Both the position numbers and the translations under genes were made by a program. The notes beneath the pieces were generated by a model. It was not told where the DNA came from, made no database searches, and saw nothing but the letters and a program-made list of their open reading frames with translations. 23,239 nt of DNA from Ectocarpus siliculosus (taxonomy: Eukaryota > Sar > Phaeophyceae > Ectocarpales > Ectocarpaceae): positions 1,779,136 through 1,802,374 of the forward strand of contig FN649731.1 in the NCBI GenBank assembly GCA_000310025.1. Direction: 5' to 3'. This document shows, one piece after another, positions 1-10,500 of the stretch (the first letter of the stretch is position 1; every line of letters begins with the position of its first letter).

Positions 1-310
1 CCCACAATTTTTTTTTGTGGCGCCCCCCCCGGGGAGAGAGGGGGGGGCCCCCTTTTTTTCCCCCCCAAAAGGGTAAAATCCCCGGTTTTTTTCCAAAAAA
101 AACCCCCCCGCCCAAAAAAAAAAAGGGGGAAATTTTCCCCCGAGTTAAAACTTTGGAAAAAAAAAAAAATCCCCAAAGGAATTTCCCGGAAACCCCCCCA
201 GGGCCCCCCCCAAAGGGGCCCCCCCCCAAAGGGGTTCCCCTTTTTTTTTCAAAGGGGGAAGGGGGAAAATTTTGGAAAGGGGCCCCCCCCCCCCCCCCCC
301 CCCCCCCCGC
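1..310. other. Low-quality sequence at the left end
   Basis: This stretch is almost entirely alternating runs of C, G, A and T of 4-30 bases, including a C run of about 24 bases near 285-308. Such a pattern is typical of trace ends called from compressed or overlapping peaks. Normal, mixed-composition sequence starts near 310. Open frames in it (proline/lysine/glycine-rich peptides) are artefacts of homopolymers. Confidence 0.85.
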
Positions 311-657
311 GCCAAACCAACGTGCTTCTTCAACTATCCGAGGGGGTGCCTCACCCAACCAGCAGTGTGACCCTCACACACCACTAGTAAGTAAGCGCCC
401 GCATTAAATCTCTATTCATAGTGTTGATCCAGGCTGGGTTTCTTACAGTATTCCTATGTAGGGTCATGCAAAGAATGGCCGCTACGTAGGTTTTCAGTGT
501 AGGGGTTCTCAACCGAGCTCTCAAAAGGTGTTCAACTTCTTAGACTGTTGAGTTTTTTCGAGGCTGTATATCACATTCTCTTTCTCGACTGGCGGCCAAG
601 TTTTTAAGTGCGGGCGCTGCAGTATCGAAACTGCCGTACTGCACACCAGCCTCTCAC
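311..657. other. Non-coding flank 3' of the BSD gene
   Basis: No exon was found here on either strand. On the minus strand this is the intron that follows the donor at 657. The next BSD exon, which should encode the conserved FW.RYF core of the domain, is not visible. A dispersed repeat shared with 16340-16415 lies at about 470-541. Confidence 0.5.
470..541 (-). repeat. Dispersed repeat, copy 1
   Basis: Read on the minus strand, the segment beginning TAAGAAGTTGAACACC at 541 runs through a GAGC.CGGTT.A.AACCC core to TAGCGGCCA near 477. A second copy with the same order and spacing lies at 16340-16415, with roughly 75% identity in the core. Both copies lie 3' of minus-strand coding sequence. 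The repeat is probably one end of a transposable element. I saw no partner end. Confidence 0.5.
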
Positions 658-3101
658 CAGCTGCGTGTGGATCTTGGTGACAACCGTGTCCTCCTTGAGG
701 ATCGTCGCGACGTCCTTCGTTCGGGCGCCAAGGTCGAACTTCGCCACGAACGCCGAGAAACGCTCGCTCTGCGACTCGGGTACATCCTGTCAGGGGGGCA
801 GCCAATAATGACGTGTGGAGGAGCGGTGAACAAAAACAAAAAAAAAAACAGAAGCGAGGCTGACGTCAGGGTCAGCGGGTGTGGTGCGGGGGGGGTAGAC
901 TGGGGCAGCACATGAAATATAAGTCAGCAGCTGGCGATTTGCTGAATATGGCACGTGATCATACAAGTCGATGGCGGACCGCCACTGACTTCACCCTCTG
1001 GCACAAGGGGGGGCGCCGCCGGTAAAGGGGCACCGCGGAAAGACCGTTCGAGGGGTGGTACAACTAAGCACCTCGGCACCAGGTGCTCGGAAGTATGTCT
1101 CCTCGGGTGTTGCGAAGGCCCGAGGCAATCCCCCGCAGGCTGGACCGGTTTCATTCACACGCTCCCTCAACATAAGTCGTCAGGGGCCATCCACAAAAAA
1201 TAAAAGAGGCGTTTACGCGACAAGAAATCAAGCCGGTGAAACCTCTTCAGCATATGAACGATACCCACACCAAAGCACGTACACCTTCCTAGGTGCATTC
1301 GGTACCTCGGTGTACGTCTTGATGTCCGCCCTGATGGCGCGGATGGCCGCCGTTACCGGCTGCCGGTTCCTTTCCCCCTCGGCCTCGTCGTCCTCGCTGT
1401 CGTCGTACTGGCAGATCGCCAACAACCGTGCACGGCGTGTATCAGGGGGGGAGGGGGGGGCGCAACGGCGCGGGCGATAGGTCAAACCATGCAGCTAGTT
1501 CCCAGCAGGACTTGTATCACAACCGAGATTTAGATACAAGGCGCATTTGGTGTTGGGTGCCTCTCTGCCTACGACATGTAGACAGCTCAAGTGGAGTATT
1601 TGCCGGTTTCTGGTAGCAAATCTTGCTCATGGTTGAGGGGGGCGGAAAGGACAGATTCATGACACATACACTGCTGTGAACCAAGGCGCAGTGAAAGTGA
1701 ATACCATCAAAGGGAAAGCCCTTCGTGCGGCTATTGGTGCACATGCGCGTATGATGCTCGAACCCGCGCCATTCTGACGAAAGTTATGATCAGGTGTGGC
1801 ACCCACTCACGTTATTCTCCATCACGCCATTTAGGTTATAGCCTATGGACCACGTCAATACACCGCTGTGAGCTCGACGATTTCGTGAATAATACCGATT
1901 TCTGCCATTCCAGGGGACGTCTCAAATCCTGAATACCACTGTAGTGCCGAGTTGGCATATCCGGGACCAGTTTCATGGAATGTCTGGGCCCGTTAAAATG
2001 CCGTGTTTTTGGGCTGGGGCCCCGTTAGATTGCCGGTAGGTGACAGAGGACATCTATCACACACCCTGATTTTTGATTTTCAAAGTCCGATGTTCTACAG
2101 CAGAAACAGTGGCGGTGCCGAAAATGGCGGCGTTGGGTTTGCCTTGTCGAGAGCTTTCCGAAAACGCATCACTTGGTTGGGGCATCCTCCTCGTCGTGGA
2201 GTACGCGCCGCAAGAGGAGGAGAGATGGCACCCCCACACAACCGATTTTCACAGCTCCATTGCTCGACGCGCAAGCTTGTGATAAAAACACCAATAATGC
2301 TGGTTTTGGAAGCTTGTGCCAACACCAACAATGGCAGTTTTGGAAACGTCTCATGGAGGGCTTTCCGTATCGGGCTCTTTTACCATCCACATGGTTGTTG
2401 AGCAATCGACCTTTGAAAGTCGGTCTGGGGTGGGTGCCATCCCGCCTCTTGGACGGGGTACCGTATACGACACAAGATAACACACCCCCCGGACAAATTT
2501 TCAAAGCTTTGTACTCCACGACAAAGAGGCCGCATAAACGAAACGATACGTTTTCGGAAAGCTCTCGACAAGACAGCGTTCGGCGCTGTGAGTCGTTCTG
2601 CTGTTGAGAAATCAAGCTTTGAAAATCGGTCCAGGGGGTGTGTTGTCTTGTGTCGTATACAACTGCTGTAGTCGATTGTTAAAACTCGATCCACAGGGGG
2701 TGTGATATCTCACGTCACCTATGCATACGGTTTACCGAGACTTGTATGTACAACTTCGGTGGTCCTCATTTCTCATTCCTTGCCAATTCTGGTTCGGCAT
2801 ACGCAGGGTTGGTGGTTGCCACGGAGGGATCAGGCATACACTACTATACCACCGCATCGATCACGACTTCAGGCGGCAAGCGCGACTTTCTGAGAGAAGA
2901 AAGAAAGAAAAAAAACACTTGCACATCACACAGCTTCTACAAAAAGTATGATATTTACTCCGATGTACATAGTCTCACCGAGCTATCGTAGTCTTCTTCT
3001 TCTCCCTCACGTAGGGCCATGGCCGACTTGATGGTCACCGCGGCATCATCCTTCAGGGTGGTGACGAACTCCCCAAGGTCTTTCCGAATCAAGCCCCACA
3101 T
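658..3101 (-). CDS. BSD-domain protein, partial, three exons
   Basis: The exons are 3101-2979 (41 codons from an ATG, in-frame TGA upstream, donor TCG|GTGAGA), 1407-1306 (34 codons, acceptor CTGCCAG, donor GAG|GTACCG) and 786-658 (43 codons, acceptor CTGACAG, donor CTG|GTGAGA). Every junction is phase 0 and the frames join without a stop. Residues 1-20 read MWGLIRKDLGEFVTTLKDDA, the usual start of BSD/DOS2-like proteins. Residues 32-57 are acidic (EGEEEDYDSS, then YDDSEDDEAEGE). Residues 65-118 hold an AIRAIRADIKTYTE helix and the KFDLGARTKDVATILKEDT segment that leads into the BSD helices. The last visible residues, KIHTQL, precede the expected VP..VS..FW.RYF core, which should lie in an exon below 657 and is missing. 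BSD proteins include the TFIIH p62 subunit and many plant/algal proteins of unknown role. The cellular role of this one cannot be read from the sequence. Introns are 1571 bp (787 to 1305 is the second, 519 bp). The family call is firm. The 3' end is absent. Confidence 0.8.
1408..2036. other. 5' part of intron region in the BSD gene, no exon
   Basis: This part of the first BSD intron lies between the second exon and the transposon cluster. I found no exon with matching splice sites on either strand. It has ordinary composition and no repeat that I could recognise. Confidence 0.5.
2214..2448. mobile_element. Miniature inverted-repeat element, group I, copy 1
   Basis: The left end (GAGGAGGAGAGATGGCACCC, then CCGATTTTCACAGCTCCATTG) is the inverse of the right end, which runs GAGCAATCGACCTTTGAAAG, then TCGGTCTGGGG.GGGTGCCATCCCGCCTC. 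The inverted repeats are about 60 bp. The element is 235 bp, non-coding, and homologous in ends and interior to the element at 17403-17625. Both interiors carry GGGCTCTTTT.CCAT followed by ACATGGTTGT or ACTTGGTTGT. I see no clear target duplication for this copy, so exact ends are uncertain by a few bases. Confidence 0.7.
2463..2660. mobile_element. Miniature inverted-repeat element, group II
   Basis: The ends are GTATACGACACAAGATAACA on the left and the inverse, TGTTGTCTTGTGTCGTATAC, on the right. They continue inward through CACCCCC.GGAC...TTTTCAAAGCTT, so the inverted repeat covers about 55 bp. The outermost GTATAC is palindromic and could be a duplicated target site or part of the repeat. 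The interior (2521-2600) is an inverted, diverged copy of sequence at about 2120-2205, including the shared CTTGTCGAGAGCTTTCCGAA block. The element is 198 bp and non-coding. Confidence 0.7.
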
Positions 3102-3768
3102 CTTGTAAGAGAGGCAGCTTGGGGAGTATCGACTGTCGACTCGATCAAAGAGGCAGCTTCAACCACGGCGAGACAGAAGTTAGGGCCTCCGGATGACGAA
3201 AACTTCTGGCTCTGCCCCGGCTGCCCCGGCTCTGTAGTGGTATTTCCTTTGTCGCGTGTCAATTTCGTTAAGACGTTGTCTACTCGTAGCCGCGCCTAGA
3301 GAGAATGCCAACGTCGCAACTCATCACGATGAGGCGGTGAATCACGCCGCATTTTTAGTGCACCGGGGGTAAAAATGCGAACTTGATAACGCCGCAGGTT
3401 TTCCATAATAAAATCATTTATAAAAGCACACCCAGCGCACCAAGCGTTGACTGAGGACAGGACACTTGGTCTTAGACGGTGGGCTAACGACAAACCTTCA
3501 CGGCTGCTGTGAACAGGTGATACCAAAGAAGAATAGCAGCTGTGGGGTAGCGATCACGTGCTGTCAGATAAACTCTGTGTCGCCAAAAAAGTTTGTGTGC
3601 TCTCGGCAAGATAAGAACATGAAAAAATATGTTCGATGATCCCACTCAAACACGATTGAAGGAGTTTCTGTAGTTAAACATATACACTACACTATTGTTG
3701 TCACCCGCACGCGCTACGCTGTTATAAGACTGTCAGTCCACCATGCCTCCGTGCCGTACAGTACCGCT
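3102..3768. other. Spacer upstream of the BSD gene
   Basis: This region lies between the BSD start at 3101 (-) and the solo element end at 3769. I found no exon. An AT-rich TATAAAAG stretch lies at about 3419-3427, but with no supporting signal I do not call it a promoter. The spacer as a whole (3102-4593) must hold the divergent promoters of the BSD gene and of the gene starting at 4594. Confidence 0.4.
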
Positions 3769-3826
3769 TGTAGAGAAATCGAGCTGGGAAAATCGGTCCA
3801 GGGGGTGTGATATCTTCTGTCACCTA
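3769..3826 (+). repeat. Solo terminus of the group II element family
   Basis: The sequence GAGAAATCGAGCTGGGAAAA followed by TCGGTCCAGGGGGTGTGATATC and ending GTCACCTA matches the right ends at 2600-2660 and 2663-2721. No inverted partner was found within about 700 bp on either side. This is either a relic or an element whose other end has decayed. Confidence 0.6.
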
Positions 3827-4593
3827 CTACTACTGCTGGAAACAAACGTAACCTTGTAACCTCCTTGGTTTGCAACTGGCTGTTGAGCATGCGGCATGGT
3901 GTTTCGCAACGAGACTACGGATGATGACGCGAAGATAACGACAGCAATGACAAACCCTCCGCAGTCCCCAAGAAACAAATGATAATACAAGGGGTGACTT
4001 TGAACATTGGCTGACAGAGTACAGTTCATCCGAAATAGAGAGCAACACCGGGGGCGAGGCTTCTTCGTCCCCCCTTTTTTTTAAGGAAAAATAATAACAC
4101 ACACAGAAAAACTTACCCATTTTTTTTGTTCTTGTTGTGCTTCTTGTGCGATAATCGCCCCATCATTCTTTTTCCTTAATGTTGTTGAGCACGCACAGGA
4201 TTATTTTCCCATGGAAAACATAGGCGCCCCCGGGGGTGGAATGGGGGTGAGTTAACGGTATGGGAACTATTTACTGTGTTGTTGTTTTATCTTGCTCCTG
4301 GAGGTGTAGGGATAATGAAGAAAGTGTATGTTTGCAACTTGAATGAGGGTTGTCTACTCAGCTAGCTGTTGTGTACATTCAATAATAGTTGTTTTGTGCA
4401 GTTGTCTCCAGCAGCCGGTTTTACTCCCCAGCCGCACTACTAGCGTTTGAATGTCCGCGAATGTGCCTTTGGTCCTAGGCTGCTTCGCTGTCGAGGACAC
4501 CATGGGGCGAAACCTGGATGCGAGCGAACAGGGCACCAGCCGTGAGGGGACAGATGACGGTTGAACACCAGAGCGTGGCGCCGAAGCGTTAGC
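3827..4593. other. Spacer upstream of the 4594 gene
   Basis: I saw no convincing exon or RNA gene here. The region presumably holds the 5' UTR and promoter of the plus-strand gene starting at 4594. Confidence 0.35.
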
Positions 4594-5733
4594 ATGGCGG
4601 TCGTGGGCCATGTACCTCAACGCTATTCCCAGTGGGAGGGTTACATTACCAACTCACGAGATGAGCTTGATCCGCAGGTGCGGATGGAACAGCGGCACTG
4701 CTAGGGAAAAGGGTAGCGTCGGACACTTAAGCGCCAGCATCTGGTGTTGCCACTCACGTGGCATAGCAAGCGAGGTGTTGTTCACTGCCCGACCGTGGTC
4801 GTTGTGGCCCTCGAATGGATCCACTGATGAGGAGGTGATTTTCGTGCCGGATATGGGGGAAACAGTCCACGATGGCGAAAGACACGCCCCTCACCCTAAA
4901 GCACGTGAAGCCGAGGAGAACCAGGGGGCGATGGATGGCGGGCACCGTAGTAGTATGCGGGCGATGCGGGGTCGAACATGGGGTTCCAGGTATGTCAAGC
5001 GGTCGGATCGCCCGATTGAAGAACCAGCGGTTCCCGCAGCTACTTCTGCTGCCCCCCGCCGAAGACGAGGACCGCCACCTGCGTGCAGACGAGTGTGGTA
5101 TGTTGATGGAGGGAAAGCGCGTCTTCCACGCATGCCACCGGCCCAAACCGCGCACCAACTCCAGTTGGAAACACTTGAACACCGAAAGTGTTGCCGACGC
5201 GAGGAACGTCTTTGAGGTGGACGCCAAGTACGGGCGGGTGTGTGGCCGCGGTGGTGTCCAGCCCGAGCTGCAAGTGCTTGTGCGAACGGGCTGGATGTTT
5301 CTATCTAGAGATGAAAGCGTTCAAGCTAGAAGGCACCAAAAAGACGTGCGCAATCTGTCTGACTTTCACGGAAAGGAACAACCTGGAGAAACACTGGGGC
5401 GTGGGTAGGTATTTTCACTTCATATTTCAGGTCGAGCAAATGTTCGCTGATACATTTCGAAGATCGGGTGAGGAGTTGCGGGTTGACAGCGACATCTGCA
5501 ACCGATGCTTCGCGGAAGGGTACGGGCACAACAAGATCCTGTCCCAGAGAAGAAATCAGTCAGCGAATAAATTGAACAAATTTACGGACAGCGAGTCAAC
5601 GGACGTGGCAAACGCAGCTGAACATTCAGCTAGGTTTACCACACCCCTTGAAGTCGGGGCAGATGTGATGGCCACCCTAGCACAAACACGCGGCAACAAT
5701 AGAATCGAGGAGCCGGGCATCAAGGAAAGGTAG
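4594..5733 (+). CDS. Unrecognised protein with paired-cysteine motifs
   Basis: The proposed exons are 4594-4677 (28 codons from an ATG; upstream in-frame TGA; RYSQWEGYITNSRDELDPQ; donor CAG|GTGCGG), 4866-5237 (acceptor GAAACAG; contains VVVCGRCGVEHGVP and CGM...FHACHRP) and 5311-5733 (TAG stop). The first junction is phase 0 on both sides. The second uses a GTGTGT donor at 5238 and a 73-bp intron. It is needed because the coding frame shifts from KYGR to MKAFKLEGTKKTCAICLTF. A frameshift in a decayed gene would explain this equally well. The last exon has KKTCAICLTF, a histidine, and then VDSDICNRCFAEGY, so two C-x2-C pairs about 60 residues apart. The arrangement resembles zinc-binding modules such as ZAD, but I cannot assign a family. 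The C-terminal ~60 residues are polar and probably disordered. The coding character is clear. The exon borders are tentative. Confidence 0.45.
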
Positions 5734-6193
5734 TTGGATTGGCGATGGAGATGCTGCAATATAGGGAAAGGCCCGTAAGATTCATGGTGTTCTTGTTACG
5801 ACCCGCGCTCGGTTGACGTGCGAAATAACCCTAAGACTAATCCAAACCGTTGTCACCGTGACGATTGACCCTCCGAAAGTAGCCTCCTCCCTTGTAGCCC
5901 CACCTACTTGTGAAAACCCTACGCTTCACCCTGATCCTGACATTGGTCTCTCTCTTCATGGGAGTATGGGAGTATGAAGAACCATGTCCTGGGTCTTAAT
6001 CATGTACCTGGTAAGTCGTATCCTCTGACACCCCCCTTCGCCACTCTTTTTCGTGCTACCGGGCCACATGTCCAGCCACCGTAGGTATCTGCGGTCCCAC
6101 TTCTGCCCCAGCTTTCCTTCATCATTGCTCCGTGACAAAACACATTAAACGATCGTTACCATGGCCTGCTTCCTCCTCACCCGCCTTCCCCAG
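5734..6193. other. No gene seen
   Basis: This is ordinary mixed sequence after the TAG at 5731-5733. I found no exon with paired splice sites and no repeat. Confidence 0.4.
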
Positions 6194-6264
6194 TCGCGCA
6201 TCTATCGAACGGCCCTGATGGCGAGATCCTCAAAATCGCCTCGCACGGCGTGACACCGAAGTAG
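6194..6264 (+). CDS. Possible terminal exon
   Basis: A long pyrimidine tract with CAG at 6191-6193 is followed, after two bases, by 22 codons (AHLSNGPDGEILKIASHGV and on) and TAG. The peptide looks coding, but no upstream exon could be linked to it. Function is unknown. It could be the end of a plus-strand gene or a relic. Confidence 0.3.
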
Positions 6265-7051
6265 TGGAACGAGTGGCTCCTGGTACTGCTGGCGTATGCC
6301 GCGGCCGTCGGCCATCGTATATTCTCGCCCATAAACTGAAAGGGGGCGGGAACAAAAGCACCACGGGACAGAGGAAGTCCGGCGGTGTACTATTCGGCAC
6401 CACGCACGTGGCCGCTCTGCCGCGTAGGGTGGATTCGATGCGATCGCTGCCCCACCGTCTCGGGCAGTGATGCCAGTCAGAAAAACTGCTCATGGTTATC
6501 AAGCGCGGGCTCGTTGTAGAACTAAATAGCTATCCAATCGTTTCGTAACTTTCTTTCCATAGAGATGGAAGAGCTACCGGGAGAAAAGGGTGGCTGACCG
6601 GCTGTTGGCAAAGTACATCATGCTCGGAATACAACTGCAATCAAACATGAAATAGCGAAGATAACAACATGAGATGCGACCGCGCGGCACAGCAAGGAAC
6701 CGAAATCTGATTGTTTCGCTGTCGTTCACTGCTGTATTGGCCTTTGACCGATAGAAAATTCGCACTCAGCATCTCCAGGGCCGGGTCCCCTTCACAGCGA
6801 CGAGTTATTTTTTCAAGACGATGTGGGGTCGAAATCGAGAGCTCCCTGCCATGCTGCACTCCTCACTGCGTGCATTGGTTCGTGGAACCTAGGCTACGAA
6901 TGGTGAAAGCCAACTAAGCACAGATGAACGGAACATTCATCATGTGCTTCTTCGATGCCCCCAGACCACCACCCCATAGCTTCGTGTCCAAGAGGCTCGG
7001 CAACTCTCCGCCTTCAGAGGCACAGCAGTAGCCCCGGCAAGTAAGCCTCAC
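6265..7051. other. No gene seen
   Basis: Several overlapping open frames exist on both strands, but none has coding-like composition together with splice sites or a plausible start. Confidence 0.35.
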
Positions 7052-7112
7052 CGCGGTGGCGTGAAGGATCTCACAGGAAGTCTGAACGGCAGTGGTCGAG
7101 ACAAACGCCTTG
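7052..7112 (-). CDS. Possible small internal exon
   Basis: The acceptor TTTTTTGGCAG and the donor GCG|GTGAGG enclose 61 bp that encode KAFVSTTAVQTSCEILHATA. The splice signals are good. It could lie 3' of the DUSP gene on the same strand, but its entry phase (one base needed) does not match a clear donor in that gene's last exon. It is unplaced. Confidence 0.3.
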
Positions 7113-7379
7113 CTGCCAAAAAACTCAGTGTTTCTGGCTAGCCATAACGAGATATATGGTGAGCGTAGTCGTGGCGGGCTAAGGCAAGCGACAAGCACCA
7201 GCCTAGCTCAAGTATGACAATGGATATATCCTGCACCACGAGCTCGGCAAACTACGAGAGGCCCGCAATGGCAGATAGAGGTTTCTGGCAGGTGTCTCGG
7301 TCCTGGCTACTTCCCGCAACGCGTGGGCCGCTGGAACTAGGCATTCATTGCGGGCACAGAAGGACAGCTCAAGATTATC

Positions 7380-7460
7380 ATGCCCCACTTCTCTAGCGAG
7401 CGACTAGCGCTGGCTTCTCACAAGGGCGTTATACCGGAGTACAGCCTCAACAACCACCTG
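7380..7460 (+). CDS. Possible first exon ending in a perfect donor
   Basis: An ATG at 7380 opens 27 codons (MPHFSSERLALASHKGVIPE and on) that end exactly at a consensus donor, CTG|GTAAGT. The frame is also open upstream to a TAG just before GCATTCATTG, so the exon may begin at an acceptor around 7355-7367 instead. No matching downstream exon was found. If real, it would run towards the end of the DUSP gene. Function is unknown. Confidence 0.35.
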
Positions 7461-7578
7461 GTAAGTGTACAAAGGGCCATCACGCATTCTCTTTCTCCAT
7501 CGACAACATGACATACCAAGATTACGACCTCGGTCTCATCATACCGCTTCAAACGCGCTCTGTCCAACACCGTCAACT

Positions 7579-10500
7579 TCACAACGTTTCATGGCTGCTG
7601 CCACTTCCAAACTGCAAAGCGGCTGCCATTAGGGGGACAAGACAACATGTACAACAAACAGCATCCCCATAATCGCTTCCTCTGGCCACAGGCGGGCCAC
7701 GCAAGAGTGTACACGCATCGGATTTCCTGCCCCAAACTGGGACAAAGGCAAAACGGGGAGTTCTAAATCCTACCAATTATTTGATCAGGACACTATCCTG
7801 TTACAAGTACCATCAACGGGTCCCTACACTCCCTATTTTACAAGCAATACAGTGGAGTAGATACGAACAACATGGGGAAGAGGGGAGAGCAAGACATCAG
7901 AATTCCCGCTCCGAACATATTGCAAAGGCCTTACCATAGCCAAGTCCGAAGACCTGATCTGTGTTCGATCTTGGCGATCTCGAAACCGTCATAAGCAGCG
8001 TTCGTGCGGAGCTAAAACGGTGCAGTTTCAGCGCGATTTCAGCCTTATGAATGGCTTAGGGTGGAAGCTCGGCCAGCCGTCGTTGCATATTCACTCCCCC
8101 ATACCCATATCTTCTTTGATTTTCGTGCTGAACCTGCGCAGCTCGTACACCGCCTTGGTGTGTGCTCCCTCACAACACTTGAGCTTTCTCGTGATTTGGA
8201 CTTCGGCCAGATAGATGTCGGCCTTCCACCTATGCGCACAACAACCAGACAAGAAGCCAAGGACTTAATCGTTCGTTGCATGCACGTTCACCGCGGTTGC
8301 ACAAAAGGTTTATCGCCACATGTGGGAAGGTGGTGTTTCTCCAGCCGGGCCGCAGGCGTTCCCCTGCACTCAAAACTGCTGCGAGGATCCATCGCCGATC
8401 CAATAGCAATCCTTGGTGGAACACAGAAAAAAAAAACTTAGGTACATAATATGGTCAAGGGCATGCTACAGCGGTCGCATGCATTCGGTTATGGTGCAAG
8501 GCCTTTCCACTGGACCGCAAAACATTCCTTCCCTCAAACAAAAAGCACAAAAAAACAGCGTTTTCGTTGCCTCAAGATGTTCTAACCTGTTCAGTACGTC
8601 CTTCGCTGCGTGTAGTCTTCAACAAGGATTTTTGGGGTCGCAAACCAACTCAAATTAAAGCACGAACACTGCTAAACGACCCAGACATAGTTCCACCTCT
8701 AGAAAATAATTAAAAAAATTGAGTCCAGAATATACAGCATATTGTACACAAATGGCTTGGCGGGTTTCCTCAAAGCCCGAAAAGGGGGTTGCGTGCAATC
8801 CCACTGAAGTCGAGCCCAACAAAAAAATGACCAACGCGAGGCACGCAATCGAGTAGGCACGCGCCGTCTGCTCGGCATTGTGTGGTGTGTGCCAGAGAGG
8901 AGAGACGGAGGAGCGTTTGCCCTCCTCTTGCGTACAGTATCAGATCGAACAAACATGAGGCGTGCAAGCCGTTTTCTCAAGACCGCTCACCTGCACAATT
9001 CGGGGGCATCATCCGCCGAGTAGATCTCGCGGAAAAGGTACCAAACCAGCGCTGCACCCGTGCGGCCAAGTGATCGAAAACGCAACGGGAGGGAGAAAGG
9101 CGCAGGCTCGGGAGTGAGAACGGGGTAAAGCGGGAGGGGAGGAAAGATGGTGAAAGTATCATTGGGAAAGGGTGGAGGAAATTGCGCGTCGAGACGAAAC
9201 GGGGGACGTCTTGACAGCATCCATATACGGGGAAAACCCCAGGACGGCAACAACACTCGACATAGCACAAATGGTGGCGCACGTGTGCAAGTGCCGCGGC
9301 AGCATCGCACAACCACTGGGGCAAAACGAAAAGCCAAAAGTCTGCCTAGAACAATGGAGGCGTGGACCTTGTTGTATACCTCCCACTTGTCGGAAGGAAC
9401 GCGTTAGAACCACTGGAGATAATCTTTGGTTTTCTACGTGATATAGACAGTTCGAAATAGATTTATGTTCAATTGTGGTCGACAACCTCGGTGTGGCAAA
9501 CAAGAAATAGAAGCTTCTGAAAAACAAAAAAAAACTCACGATGAACCGCACGGTAGTCCTTCAATTTCCGCAGGCCTTCTTTCAGCTTGAGGTCTGGCCG
9601 GGATGCCATGACGCCGCGTGCCGAGGAAGCGGCGTGGTGCACGAGCATAGCTGCAACGCCCGATGCGAGGAGAACAAGCAAGAGTAATGACGTGCAAAAG
9701 GCAAACCGTTCAGAGTGGGAGCTGGGGTTGGGCAACGGAAGGAACGCAACCTCCACGAAACCTACATATACCTCCAAATGTTGAGCAGGTGACCCGTACG
9801 CCATGAAGACACAAAACGGGCAGAGCCACGGACTCGCGATGCTTCTCGCGGAACACATATGCACGAGCCAACGTTTTCAACCCTTTTCTTGAGAAACAAG
9901 TGCTCTCTGAACAAAAATCGAACCAAAACTCCAGAATTGGACCCTTCCTTTCATCGAGCCACAGAACGCCCAGCGCCCTCACGCCCGCAGAAGTCAAGAC
10001 AAATTCGCCAATGTTCCCGGTAGCCTGTTGGGACGTGTTTACTTCTTCAGGGCCATCGCTGCTCACATTCGCGTCTGTTGCCGGTGTAGTGGGTGAAGAG
10101 GTTGTGGTTTGAGATGGGGCCCGGAGGACCTGACTTTCCCATGACGAAATTTACCCAGGTGGACATCCAGATCGCGTCGATAATAAACCAAAACTCCCCT
10201 ACGTGGGTGTTCACGTCCAGCCTGTTTTTCAAGCGCCGAACACACGCGTGAAACCACCAGAGGCAAACGCCGACAAGGGAGGCAAAATGAGGGCGTCGGT
10301 TGGGAAAAATAGCAGAGCAAGACCACCTCGTGGAATCATGTGGACGACGGCATGCATGCAGGGAGAGTGAACAGTCATCACCAGAGAGAGCACTACCGGA
10401 GAGCACCGCAGAGAAGAGGTTTCGCGTTTTCCAACAAAGGGGGAAGGTGTGAGGCGGGGAACCCATAACCCATAACGATTTTATCCTCTGCCCACGTACA

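Larger units (their letters stand above)
2037..2721. mobile_element. Outer TIR element hosting two nested miniature elements
   Basis: The left end at 2037 (TAGGTGACAGAGGACATC, then ATCACACACCCTG and a TTTTCAAAGTC segment, with CTACAGCAG by 2101) mirrors the right end at 2663-2721 (CTGCTGTAG ... AGGGGGTGTGATATCTCACGTCACCTA). The same terminus type recurs alone at 3769-3826. Between the ends are two complete smaller elements (2214-2448 and 2463-2660). The element's own interior is thus split. No transposase reading frame is present, so it is non-autonomous. It lies inside the first intron of the BSD gene. Confidence 0.6.

Noticed and set aside
15-407. Open frame of about 130 codons at the left end
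   Set aside because: Runs of Pro, Lys and Gly encoded by homopolymers in low-quality sequence.
8306-8425. Minus-strand frame with MDPRSSFECRGTPAARLEKH joining to the DUSP exon at 8229 through a 76-bp intron
   Set aside because: The exon at 9051-8991 also joins in phase and supplies the residues expected in a DUSP domain (LVWYLFREIY...ELCR). The closer candidate does not.
8061-8441. Plus-strand frame of 126 codons
   Set aside because: It covers the minus-strand DUSP exon 8229-8105, which has splice sites and in-phase neighbours. The plus frame is the exact antisense codon frame and lacks any family likeness.
9159-9441. Coding-like frames on both strands
   Set aside because: Lies within the DUSP intron 9052-9539. 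A minus-strand KWEVYNKVH peptide resembles the DUSP W..Y pattern, but no acceptor gives the right phase.
9469-9864. Apparent membrane segment (FCTSLLLLVLLASGVAA) on the minus strand
   Set aside because: It is the translated polypyrimidine tract of the acceptor at 9651. The exon starts after it at 9650.
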